Shown here in pieces: positions 45,900 through 58,100 of a DNA stretch of 64,000 bases; position 1 is the stretch's first letter, and the number at the start of each line of letters is the position of its first letter. The notes below the pieces were generated by a model, which ran no database searches, was not told the DNA's origin, and was given only the letters and a program-made list of their open reading frames with translations. The stretch is from Siphonodentalium dalli (taxonomy: Eukaryota; Mollusca; Scaphopoda; Gadilida; Siphonodentaliidae): NCBI GenBank assembly GCA_032622095.1, contig CP136061.1, positions 83,738,324 through 83,802,323 of the forward strand. Reading direction: 5' to 3'. A program made the position numbers and the translations under genes.

Positions 45900-47920
45900 T
45901 AGATCGGTTGGTGGTCGGGGCTAAATTGTATTGTTACTCTTACAGATATTCACCTCAATCACAGCAGCGATTTTTTACGAGAATATTTTTAATTCAGAGA
46001 ACTGCATGCACAACAATGATTTCGACTGATGCAACACAGACTGACCACATAATACCGTCACCGCGTTTAAACTGGTCCACAAATGATGACTTTCCAAATG
46101 ATTGGCATATTTTCGTGAGACTATTTTGTCTATCAATATCATAGCATTTTAGCTCACAGTTGAACCAGGCTTCGCTCATTTTGATATTTTAAACATTTTT
46201 ATGTAAAACAAAAATGATTTTTTAAATATGTTTTAGATTGAATGTTTTGCTCAATTTAACAAAACACATTTTCGTTTTTAAATTTAATTTTTGTTTTAAA
46301 TAAAATCAAAATAAAAGCTAACGGCGCTATAACATCTGCTGGGGTACTTCACACCAAATTTGATTGGAATCGGTCTAGATCGACAGATATATCATACTGC
46401 AACATATATGCAGTCAACGTCGTTTTCGGTGCATCTGTCGCCATACAGAAGTAACTGATGCCGCATTAATTACTGTATAATTTCGACATTATACAAAGAA
46501 TGTAGTTCAGTATCAGACTGTTCTATATGCCGACATATGCATTGAAAACGAAATTGATTGCTACTTACATTAATATGTGATTAAACTTGTTTTATGAAAA
46601 CAACAAAATAGTAAAACTACCCAAGTGATACTTGTCTCTGTGCTGCATCTGGTCTCTTAACGGTCGAGAATAAACTGGGCGACCGACCGGAAGTTAATAA
46701 AATACTCACAATTCGATCTCTGTTTCCAGCTAAAACTACACAAAAGTAAGACACCGCACCCATAAACTATTAATCTGTACTTGCTTGCTGGTGTAAAATT
46801 CACTTATTTAAAACGATTCTAGAACATCTATTTTCTCTTTCTCTTGTGATCTTTTACGTTGATTAAAACCTTGGATATAAAAGTCTATTCACAATTCAAT
46901 CACTCAACAGCGCATTGTGATGCGGGAAACGATATTTGACTCAGCTTATACAGATTGTCGCTACAAATCATATCTAAGGAACTTGACCAATCAAATACAC
47001 GCATTTGAGCGAAAGTAGTTGTAATTATATATTAATATTGCATTGACATATGACAGGTAACTCAGACACAAGTGATGCACCCCATTGACGTCGAATAAAA
47101 ATGTTTGATACGGTACGATAGCAGACAGCATTTTAATCGGAGCTCTGACGGGATACAGTTGTCGCCCGCTGTCGAGCGAGTCATTGAGATTAGTCACCCA
47201 CTTCTCGACCCAGTTACAAATCGCAACGTTTTAATTGAAAAATTGAACACACACCAAAAAGCATGACATAAAGTATAAATGATAAGCGTATTAGCGAATT
47301 CATGCGCGGTAATCGTATTTATCTTACAATTCAGCTATTTTTTACTCAATTACACGCGGAACGGCTCAACGGTTTCAGAACTGGTATCCTGCATGGCAAC
47401 AAGCCATATCATGCATGGCAACAAGCCATATCCTGGATGGCAACATTGATTGCGCGTGATGGCTCGCTTGGTTTCTAAACAAAATATGATCAAGCGTCCA
47501 ATTGGCACCAATTAGTCCTATTATTTTCACAACTTATCTGGCTAAAACATCTATTGTATCCTTTCAATTAAGTCGTTTTCGATAACAACGAAGAAGACAC
47601 TTAGTAAAATCGGTTGCATTTCACAACAATGTGTTGTTCTAATTTAATGCGTATGATTATTCGGATCTATTTTGAAACACTCAATCGTTGATGACGTCAA
47701 TCATGACAGTGACGCATCTCGCTGTCAATTGTGCAGTGCGTTATCTGTATACTTGCAATTACATAGTTCTCATAAGATATTACATTGTAGACGATAGTCT
47801 GTTGCATGGATGAATTGTAAAATAAACTCGTTATCCCCATTGTGTGTGTTCTGATATAGGTATTGAAGTCTCACTACCTTATCTCTCTGTTTTGCATATA
47901 GTCTCGTCCTGATGGACTCG
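45900..47920. other. No recognisable gene
   Basis: AT-rich sequence with short frames. A 24-base near-tandem (CATGGCAACAAGCCATATC) lies at about 47392-47450. No exon or element end was identified. Confidence 0.35.
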
Positions 47921-47928
47921 ACGATATA

Positions 47929-48389
47929 GGTTGCAGGACACCAATTATTCTCCATAGGCGACAGTGTTAACGTCCGGGGCTATGCTCGATTCCTTGTGAA
48001 TTCAGGAACTTTCTAACCTAGTCAATTTTTAAGAATGGCCCTTCGGACCCAATTTGACCCAAAAAAATGAATAGGTACGTGTTGGTTTTCCACCTTTAAA
48101 TTTACCGCTTTTGATACTGCCCTAATTTCGCAGAAAAATTCATCACCAAATTTTCAAACATACCCCCATTAAATGCCAGGTTCATTATTTCACCCACTCT
48201 GTATCAATATTCATCTAGATATAATATTTCCATGGTGGCTTTGATTTTTTCTTGTTTTTGCATTTATTTTATCCCAATCATAATCAACCATTCAGCTGCC
48301 AGATGTGATTTTATGCTGACTTGAGTGTGGGTGACAGCACACCAAGGGGGATAATGTTTGATATTTTTTATAATTGGTGTACTATAACC
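47929..48389 (+). mobile_element. B-like 461-bp TIR element at the array edge
   Basis: GGTTGCAGGACACCAATTAT at the left and its near inverse (ATAATTGGTGTACTATAACC) at the right are each bordered by TATA (47925-47928, 48390-48393). CCATAGGCGACAGTGTTAAC lies 23 bases inside, as in module B (offset 24). Outside this box the sequence is unrelated to B. It shares its right TATA with the first B copy. Confidence 0.7.
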
Positions 48390-48393
48390 TATA

Positions 48394-48851
48394 GGAATCA
48401 CTGAACTAAATGGGTTCCCATAGGCGACAGTGTTAACGTTTCCGCCAAATTCACTGAATTGAAGCCTGCAGGCCATACCAGTGATGTTTACCCAGCTAGA
48501 TTGACACCAGTTGATCACGAAAATGCAAGAAAAATCATAGGTCATGTGTTTACTTTTAAAAATAAATCCCCAAGTGTACGACGGGGCTATCCCACATCCA
48601 AATTTGATCTGGAAAAATCCAGAACTACAGCAGCTAGTTAAATAAATTTCCCGCTCACAAAAATCCATTCCCCCATTCATTCACCAGTTTAAATTATTAA
48701 GATATTATGTACAAGTCAAATAAACGCGATGTCATCCTTTAACAACGTGTCGCATGTATCAGGTGAAGGTCATTCTTCAGTTACCTTCACCTTTAGGGTT
48801 CCACGGTGTACTCGCTCCCCGACTCTAGAACACATTTAGCTCCCTGATTCC
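48394..48851 (+). mobile_element. Module B, 458-bp TIR element (first of ten)
   Basis: All ten copies are exactly 458 bp: starts 48394, 50631, 51983, 55117, 56466, 57824, 59178, 60532, 61883 and 63230. Tips are GGAATCA and TGATTCC within TATA, so the full inverted end is TATAGGAATCA. Where B is absent (A-A junctions at 49739, 53336 and 54227) the site reads TTTTCCTATATATATG with a single TATA. A plus-strand frame of at least 60 codons (KPAGHTSDVYPARLTPVDHE...) is open in every copy. It matches no family I know and may simply reflect copy identity. Confidence 0.85.
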
Positions 48852-49738
48852 TATATATATGTATATGTGTGAAACACAGCGTTTCTTACAGTATTTTATC
48901 AAAATATAGACCTTACTGAAATAAAAAATGGATTATATCGAGCAGTAGTTGTTTATTTTTCCAATATGAGGCATCCTGAAAATTAGTGTCAATCCTCAAA
49001 ATAAAGCCAAAAAATTTAGATTTTTTTTTCAATTTTACTATCTGATGCATCTCGTATAACTGAAGAATGCCCTTATATACGATACTATTACTAAATTGAA
49101 GAGGATATGTTAATATACATTTTGAGTGGGATAACTTGTCCAATTTTAAACCCTTTTCATGCAAAATTTGTCAATTTATAATAAACATTTACAAAAATTA
49201 ACAGAAAATTTAAATAAAAAATACTTTAATAGCATAATAAAGCAACTATAAGTCAATTTAAATATCTAAACATCATCATACAACATCAGCCACAGTCTCA
49301 GGCATGAAATTTGACCAGATGGCAGGGCATACTGTCTGTTTAACAAACCTGCCATGACAGTTTTGCACGACATTAACACTACTGGCGATGCCATCACCCC
49401 CCCCCCCGACTTGGGGTGGGACTACGGTCCCCGATAAGGCTACTGGGTGCCGGGAAATCTTAATTGGGTTAACTGCCACCTTTTCCCAATGGGGGGGGGG
49501 GCTAACACTACTCAAATTTTTGGGGAGGGGGGCTTTGGCCCCCCTGACCCCCTAATGGTACCTGATGTCCATGCAAAATTCCCAGATTTATCACTTTCTT
49601 TACTATCTACAGGCGAATCCATGCGTTTCTTCTTTAAATCTGTCCAAAATGTGGTCATTATCATTTGAAAATAAGAAAATATGGAATTAACAACTTATCA
49701 TGGCGAGACGTGAAATTTCGTAAAATTCATATTTTTCC
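48852..49738 (+). repeat. Module A of the macrosatellite (first of thirteen)
   Basis: The module starts TATATATATGTATATGTG and ends ATTCATATTTTTCC, with no terminal inverted repeat. It contains an 83-codon minus-strand frame (48913-49164 in this copy), an AT-rich middle, a poly-C run, GACTTGGGGTGGGACTACGG, a poly-G run about 100 bases later, and a GGGGAGGGGGGCTTTGGCCC hairpin. It has no recognisable promoter or RNA gene. Confidence 0.9.
48913..49164 (-). CDS. 83-codon frame repeated in every A module, doubtful
   Basis: An ATG-started frame (MHEKGLKLDKLSHSKCILTY...) ends in the same stop in all 13 copies, including the one cut by the window edge. It is Lys/Leu-rich and has no known domain. 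Differences seen between copies are mostly amino-acid changing (Leu to Ile here, Lys to Asn at the 51150 copy, Ile to Ser at the 53397 copy) with one silent change (55636 copy), so there is no sign of selection on the protein. It is probably a passive frame in a homogenised repeat. Confidence 0.15.
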   Translation of the reverse strand: MHEKGLKLDKLSHSKCILTYPLQFSNSIVYKGILQLYEMHQIVKLKKKSKFFGFILRIDTNFQDASYWKNKQLLLDIIHFLFQ

Positions 49739-52440
49739 TATATATATGTATATGTGTGAAACACAGCGTTTCTTATAGTATTTTATCAAAATATAGACCT
49801 TACTGAAATAAAAAATGGATTATATCGAGCAGTAGTTGTTTATTTTTCCAATATGAGGCATCCTGAAAATTAGTGTCAATCCTCAAAATAAAGCCAAAAA
49901 ATTTAGATTTTTTTTTCAATTTTACTAGCTGATGCATCTCGTATAACTGAAGAATGCCCTTATATACGATACTATTACTAAATTGAAGAGGATATGTTAA
50001 TATACATTTTGAGTGGGATAACTTGTCCAATTTTAAACCCTTTTCATGCAAAATTTGTCAATTTATAATAAACATTTACAAAAATTAACAGAAAATTTAA
50101 ATAAAAAATACTTTAATAGCATAATAAAGCAACTATAAGTCAATTTAAATATCTAAACATCATCATACAACATCAGCCACAGTCTCAGGCATGAAATTTG
50201 ACCAGATGGCAGGGCATACTGTCTGTTTAACAAACCTGCCATGACAGTTTTGCACGACATTAACACTACTGGCGATGCCATCACCCCCCCCCCCCGACTT
50301 GGGGTGGGACTACGGTCCCCGATAAGGCTACTGGGTGCCGGGAAATCTTAATTGGGTTAACTGCCACCTTTTCCCAATGGGGGGGGGGGCTAACACTACT
50401 CAAATTTTTGGGGAGGGGGACTTTGGCCCCCCTGACCCCCTAATGGTACCTGATGTCCATGCAAAATTCCCAGATTTATCACTTTCTTTACTATCTACAG
50501 GCGAATCCATGCGTTTCTTCTTTAAATCTGTCCAAAATGTGGTCATTATCATTTGAAAATAAGAAAATATGGAATTAACAACTTATCATGGCGAGACGTG
50601 AAATTTCGTAAAATTCATATTTTTCCTATAGGAATCACTGAACTAAATGGTTTCCCATAGGCGACAGTGTTAACGTTTCCGCCAAATTCACTGAATTGAA
50701 GCCTGCAGGCCATACCAGTGATGTTTACCCAGCTAGATTGACACCAGTTGATCACGAAAATGCAAGAAAAATCATAGGTCATGTGTTTACTTTTAAAAAT
50801 AAATCCCCAAGTGTACGACGGGGCTATCCCACAGCCAAATTTGATCTGGAAAAATCCAGAACTACAGCAGCTAGTTAAATAAATTTCCCGCTCACAAAAA
50901 TCCATTCCCCCATTCATTCACCAGTTTAAATTATTTAGATATTATGTACAAGTCAAATAAACGCGATGTCATCCTTTAACAACGAGTCGCATGTATCAGG
51001 TGAAGGTCATTCTTCAGTTACCTTCACCTTTAGGGTTCCACGGTGTACTCGCTCCCCGACTCTAGAACACATTTAGCTCCCTGATTCCTATATATATGTA
51101 TATGTGTGAAACACAGCGTTTCTTATAGTATTTTATCAAAATATAGACCTTACTGAAATAAAAAATGGATTATATCGAGCAGTAGTTGTTTATTTTTCCA
51201 ATATGAGGCATCCTGAAAATTAGTGTCAATCCTCAAAATAAAGCCAAAAAAATTAGATTTTTTTTTCAATTTTACTAGCTGATGCATCTCGTATAACTGA
51301 AGAATGCCCTTATATACGATACTATTACTAAATTGAAGAGGATATGTTAATATACATTTTGAGTGGGATAACTTGTCCAATTTTAAACCCTTTTCATGCA
51401 AAATTTGTCAATTTATAATAAACATTTACAAAAATTAACAGAAAATTTAAATAAAAAATACTTTAATAGCATAATAAAGCAACTATAAGTCAATTTAAAT
51501 ATCTAAACATCATCATACAACATCAGCCACAGTCTCAGGCATGAAATTTCACCAGATGGCAGGGCATACTGTCTGTTTAACAAACCTGCCATGACAGTTT
51601 TGCACGACATTAACACTACTGGCGATGCCATCACCCCCCCCCCCCCCGACTTGGGGTGGGACTACGGTCCCCGATAAGGCTACTGGGTGCCGGGAAATCT
51701 TAATTGGGTTAACTGCCACCTTTTCCCAATGGGGGGGGGGGCTAACACTACTCAAATTTTTGGGGAGGGGGGCTTTGGCCCCCCTGACCCCCTAATGGTA
51801 CCTGATGTCCATGCAAAATTCCCAGATTTATCACTTTCTTTACTATCTACAGGCGAATCCATGCGTTTCTTCTTTAAATCTGTCCAAAATGTGGTCATTA
51901 TCATTTGAAAATAAGAAAATATGGAATTAACAACTTATCATGGCGAGACGTGAAATTTCGTAAAATTCATATTTTTCCTATAGGAATCACTGAACTAAAT
52001 GGTTTCCCATAGGCGACAGTGTTAACGTTTCCGCCAAATTCACTGAATTGAAGCCTGCAGGCCATACCAGTGATGTTTACCCAGCTAGATTGACACCAGT
52101 TGATCACGAAAATGCAAGAAAAATCATAGGTCATGTGTTTACTTTTAAAAATAAATCCCCAAGTGTACGACGGGGCTATCCCACAGCCAAATTTGATCTG
52201 GAAAAATCCAGAACTACAGCAGCTAGTTAAATAAATTTCCCGCTCACAAAAATCCATTCCCCCATTCATTCACCAGTTTAAATTATTTAGATATTATGTA
52301 CAAGTCAAATAAACGCGATGTCATCCTTTAACAACGTGTCGCATGTATCAGGTGAAGGTCATTCTTCAGTTACCTTCACCTTTAGGGTTCCACGGTGTAC
52401 TCGCTCCCCGACTCTAGAACACATTTAGCTCCCTGATTCC

Positions 52441-55116
52441 TATATATATGTATATGTGTGAAACACAGCGTTTCTTATAGTATTTTATCAAAATATAGAC
52501 CTTACTGAAATAAAAAATGGATTATATCGAGCAGTAGTTGTTTATTTTTCCAATATGAGGCATCCTGAAAATTAGTGTCAATCCTCAAAATAAAGCCAAA
52601 AAATTTAGATTTTTTTTTCAATTTTACTAGCTGATGCATCTCGTATAACTGAAGAATGCCCTTATATACGATACTATTACTAAATTGAAGAGGATATGTT
52701 AATATACATTTTGAGTGGGATAACTTGTCCAATTTTAAACCCTTTTCATGCAAAATTTGTCAATTTATAATAAACATTTACAAAAATTAACAGAAAATTT
52801 AAATAAAAAATACTTTAATAGCATAATAAAGCAACTATAAGTCAATTTAAATATCTAAACATCATCATACAACATCAGCCACAGTCTCAGGCATGAAATT
52901 TGACCAGATGGCAGGGCATACTGTCTGTTTAACAAACCTGCCATGACAGTTTTGCACGACATTAACACTACTGGCGATGCCATCACCCCCCCCCCCCCCC
53001 GACTTGGGGTGGGACTACGGTCCCCGATAAGGCTACTGGGTGCCGGGAAATCTTAATTGGGTTAACTGCCACCTTTTCCCAATGGGGGGGGGGGGGGGCT
53101 AACACTACTCAAATTTTTGGGGAGGGGGGCTTTGGCCCACCTGACCCCCTAATGGTACCTGATGTCCATGCAAAATTCCCAGATTTATCACTTTCTTTAC
53201 TATCTACAGGCGAATCCATGCGTTTCTTCTTTAAATCTGTCCAAAATGTGGTCATTATCATTTGAAAATAAGAAAATATGGAATTAACAACTTATCATGG
53301 CGAGACGTGAAATTTCGTAAAATTCATATTTTTCCTATATATATGTATATGTGTGAAACACAGCGTTTCTTATAGTATTTTATCAAAATATAGACCTTAC
53401 TGAAATAAAAAATGGATTATATCGAGCAGTAGTTGTTTATTTTTCCAATATGAGGCATCCTGAAAATTAGTGTCACTCCTCAAAATAAAGCCAAAAAATT
53501 TAGATTTTTTTTTCAATTTTACTAGCTGATGCATCTCGTATAACTGAAGAATGCCCTTATATACGATACTATTACTAAATTGAAGAGGATATGTTAATAT
53601 ACATTTTGAGTGGGATAACTTGTCCAATTTTAAACCCTTTTCATGCAAAATTTGTCAATTTATAATAAACATTTACAAAAATTAACAGAAAATTTAAATA
53701 AAAAATACTTTAATAGCATAATAAAGCAACTATAAGTCAATTTAAATATCTAAACATCATCATACAACATCAGCCACAGTCTCAGGCATGAAATTTGACC
53801 AGATGGCAGGGCATACTGTCTGTTTAACAAACCTGCCATGACAGTTTTGCACGACATTAACACTACTGGCGATGCCATCACCCCCCCCCCCCCCCCGACT
53901 TGGGGTGGGACTACGGTCCCCGATAAGGCTACTGGGTGCCGGGAAATCTTAATTGGGTTAACTGCCACCTTTTCCCAATGGGGGGGGGGCTAACACTACT
54001 CAAATTTTTGGGGAGGGGGGCTTTGGCCCCCCTGACCCCCTAATGGTACCTGATGTCCATGCAAAATTCCCAGATTTATCACTTTCTTTACTATCTACAG
54101 GCGAATCCATGCGTTTCTTCTTTAAATCTGTCCAAAATGTGGTCATTATCATTTGAAAATAAGAAAATATGGAATTAACAACTTATCATGGCGAGACGTG
54201 AAATTTCGTAAAATTCATATTTTTCCTATATATATGTATATGTGTGAAACACAGCGTTTCTTATAGTATTTTATCAAAATATAGACCTTACTGAAATAAA
54301 AAATGGATTATATCGAGCAGTAGTTGTTTATTTTTCCAATATGAGGCATCCTGAAAATTAGTGTCAATCCTCAAAATAAAGCCAAAAAATTTAGATTTTT
54401 TTTTCAATTTTACTAGCTGATGCATCTCGTATAACTGAAGAATGCCCTTATATACGATACTATTACTAAATTGAAGAGGATATGTTAATATACATTTTGA
54501 GTGGGATAACTTGTCCAATTTTAAACCCTTTTCATGCAAAATTTGTCAATTTATAATAAACATTTACAAAAATTAACAGAAAATTTAAATAAAAAATACT
54601 TTAATAGCATAATAAAGCAACTATAAGTCAATTTAAATATCTAAACATCATCATACAACATCAGCCACAGTCTCAGGCATGAAATTTGACCAGATGGCAG
54701 GGCATACTGTCTGTTTAACAAACCTGCCATGACAGTTTTGCACGACATTAACACTACTGGCGATGCCATCACCCCCCCCCCCCCGACTTGGGGTGGGACT
54801 ACGGTCCCCGATAAGGCTACTGGGTGCCGGGAAATCTTAATTGGGTTAACTGCCACCTTTTCCCAATGGGGGGGGGCTAACACTACTCAATTTTTGGGGA
54901 GGGGGGCTTTGGCCCCCCTGACCCCCTAATGGTACCTGATGTCCATGCAAAATTCCCAGATTTATCACTTTCTTTACTATCTACAGGCGAATCCATGCGT
55001 TTCTTCTTTAAATCTGTCCAAAATGTGGTCATTATCATTTGAAAATAAGAAAATATGGAATTAACAACTTATCATGGCGAGACGTGAAATTTCGTAAAAT
55101 TCATATTTTTCCTATA
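52441..55116. repeat. A-A-A stretch lacking module B
   Basis: Three successive A modules join at TTTTCCTATATATATG without the 458-bp insert. Another A-A junction lies at 49739. These short units lie in the left half of the array; beyond 55.1 kb every A is separated by B. Confidence 0.9.
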
Positions 55117-58100
55117 GGAATCACTGAACTAAATGGTTTCCCATAGGCGACAGTGTTAACGTTTCCGCCAAATTCACTGAATTGAAGCCTGCAGGCCATA
55201 CCAGTGATGTTTACCCAGCTAGATTGACACCAGTTGATCACGAAAATGCAAGAAAAATCATAGGTCATGTGTTTACTTTTAAAAATAAATCCCCAAGTGT
55301 ACGACGGGGCTATCCCACAGCCAAATTTGATCTGGAAAAATCCAGAACTACAGCAGCTAGTTAAATAAATTTCCCGCTCACAAAAATCCATTCCCCCATT
55401 CATTCACCAGTTTAAATTATTTAGATATTATGTACAAGTCAAATAAACGCGATGTCATCCTTTAACAACGTGTCGCATGTATCAGGTGAAGGTCATTCTT
55501 CAGTTACCTTCACCTTTAGGGTTCCACGGTGTACTCGCTCCCCGACTCTAGAACACATTTAGCTCCCTGATTCCTATATATATGTATATGTGTGAAACAC
55601 AGCGTTTCTTATAGTATTTTATCAAAATATAGACCTTACTGAAATAAAAAATGGATTATATCGAGCAGTAGTTGTTTATTTTTCCAATATGAGGCATCCT
55701 GAAAATTAGTGTCAATCCTCAAAATAAAGCCAAAAAATTTAGATTTTTTTTTTAATTTTACTAGCTGATGCATCTCGTATAACTGAAGAATGCCCTTATA
55801 TACGATACTATTACTAAATTGAAGAGGATATGTTAATATACATTTTGAGTGGGATAACTTGTCCAATTTTAAACCCTTTTCATGCAAAATTTGTCAATTT
55901 ATAATAAACATTTACAAAAATTAACAGAAAATTTAAATAAAAAATACTTTAATAGCATAATAAAGCAACTATAAGTCAATTTAAATATCTAAACATCATC
56001 ATACAACATCAGCCACAGTCTCAGGCATAAAATTTGACCAGATGGCAGGGCATACTGTCTGTTTAACAAACCTGCCATGACAGTTTTGCACGACATTAAC
56101 ACTACTGGCGATGCCATCACCCCCCCCCCGACTTGGGGTGGGACTACGGTCCCCGATAAGGCTACTGGGTGCCGGGAAATCTTAATTGGGTTAACTGCCA
56201 CCTTTTCCCAATGGGGGGGGGGGGCTAACACTACTCAAATTTTTGGGGAGGGGGGCTTTGGCCCCCCTGACCCCCTAATGGTACCTGATGTCCATGCAAA
56301 ATTCCCAGATTTATCACTTTCTTTACTATCTACAGGCGAATCCATGCGTTTCTTCTTTAAATCTGTCCAAAATGTGGTCATTATCATTTGAAAATAAGAA
56401 AATATGGAATTAACAACTTATCATGGCGAGACGTGAAATTTCGTAAAATTCATATTTTTCCTATAGGAATCACTGAACTAAATGGTTTCCCATAGGCGAC
56501 AGTGTTAACGTTTCCGCCAAATTCACTGAATTGAAGCCTGCAGGCCATACCAGTGATGTTTACCCAGCTAGATTGACACCAGTTGATCACGAAAATGCAA
56601 GAAAAATCATAGGTCATGTGTTTACTTTTAAAAATAAATCCCCAAGTGTACGACGGGGCTATCCCACAGCCAAATTTGATCTGGAAAAATCCAGAACTAC
56701 AGCAGCTAGTTAAATATATTTCCCGCTCACAAAAATCCATTCCCCCATTCATTCACCAGTTTAAATTATTTAGATATTATGTACAAGTCAAATAAACGCG
56801 ATGTCATCCTTTAACAACGTGTCGCTTGTATCAGGTGAAGGTCATTCTTCAGTTACCTTCACCTTTAGGGTTCCACGGTGTACTCGCTCCCCGACTCTAG
56901 AACACATTTAGCTCCCTGATTCCTATATATATGTATATGTGTGAAACACAGCGTTTCTTATAGTATTTTATCAAAATATAGACCTTACTGAAATAAAAAA
57001 TGGATTATATCGAGCAGTAGTTGTTTATTTTTCCAATATGAGGCATCCTGAAAATTAGTGTCAATCCTCAAAATAAAGCCAAAAAATTTAGATTTTTTTT
57101 TCAATTTTACTAGCTGATGCATCTCGTATAACTGAAGAATGCCCTTATATACGATACTATTACTAAATTGAAGAGGATATGTTAATATACATTTTGAGTG
57201 GGATAACTTGTCCAATTTTAAACCCTTTTCATGCAAAATTTGTCAATTTATAATAAACATTTACAAAAATTAACAGAAAATTTAAATAAAAAATACTTTA
57301 ATAGCATAATAAAGCAACTATAAGTCAATTTAAATATCTAAACATCATCATACAACATCAGCCACAGTCTCAGGCATAAAATTTGACCAGATGGCAGGGC
57401 ATACTGTCTGTTTAACAAACCTGCCATGACAGTTTTGCACGACATTAACACTACTGGCGATGCCATCACCCCCCCCCCCCCCCCCCGACTTGGGGTGGGA
57501 CTACGGTCCCCGATAAGGCTACTGGGTGCCGGGAAATCTTAATTGGGTTAACTGCCACCTTTTCCCAATGGGGGGGGGCTAACACTACTCAAATTTTTGG
57601 GGAGGGGGGCTTTGGCCCCCCTGACCCCCTAATGGTACCTGATGTCCATGCAAAATTCCCAGATTTATCACTTTCTTTACTATCTACAGGCGAATCCATG
57701 CGTTTCTTCTTTAAATCTGTCCAAAATGTGGTCATTATCATTTGAAAATAAGAAAATATGGAATTAACAACTTATCATGGCGAGACGTGAAATTTCGTAA
57801 AATTCATATTTTTCCTATATATAGGAATCACTGAACTAAATGGTTTCCCATAGGCGACAGTGTTAACGTTTCCGCCAAATTCACTGAATTGAAGCCTGCA
57901 GGCCATACCAGTGATGTTTACCCAGCTAGATTGACACCAGTTGATCACGAAAATGCAAGAAAAATCATAGGTCATGTGTTTACTTTTAAAAATAAATCCC
58001 CAAGTGTACGACGGGGCTATCCCACAGCCAAATTTGATCTGGAAAAATCCAGAACTACAGCAGCTAGTTAAATAAATTTCCCGCTCACAAAAATCCATTC

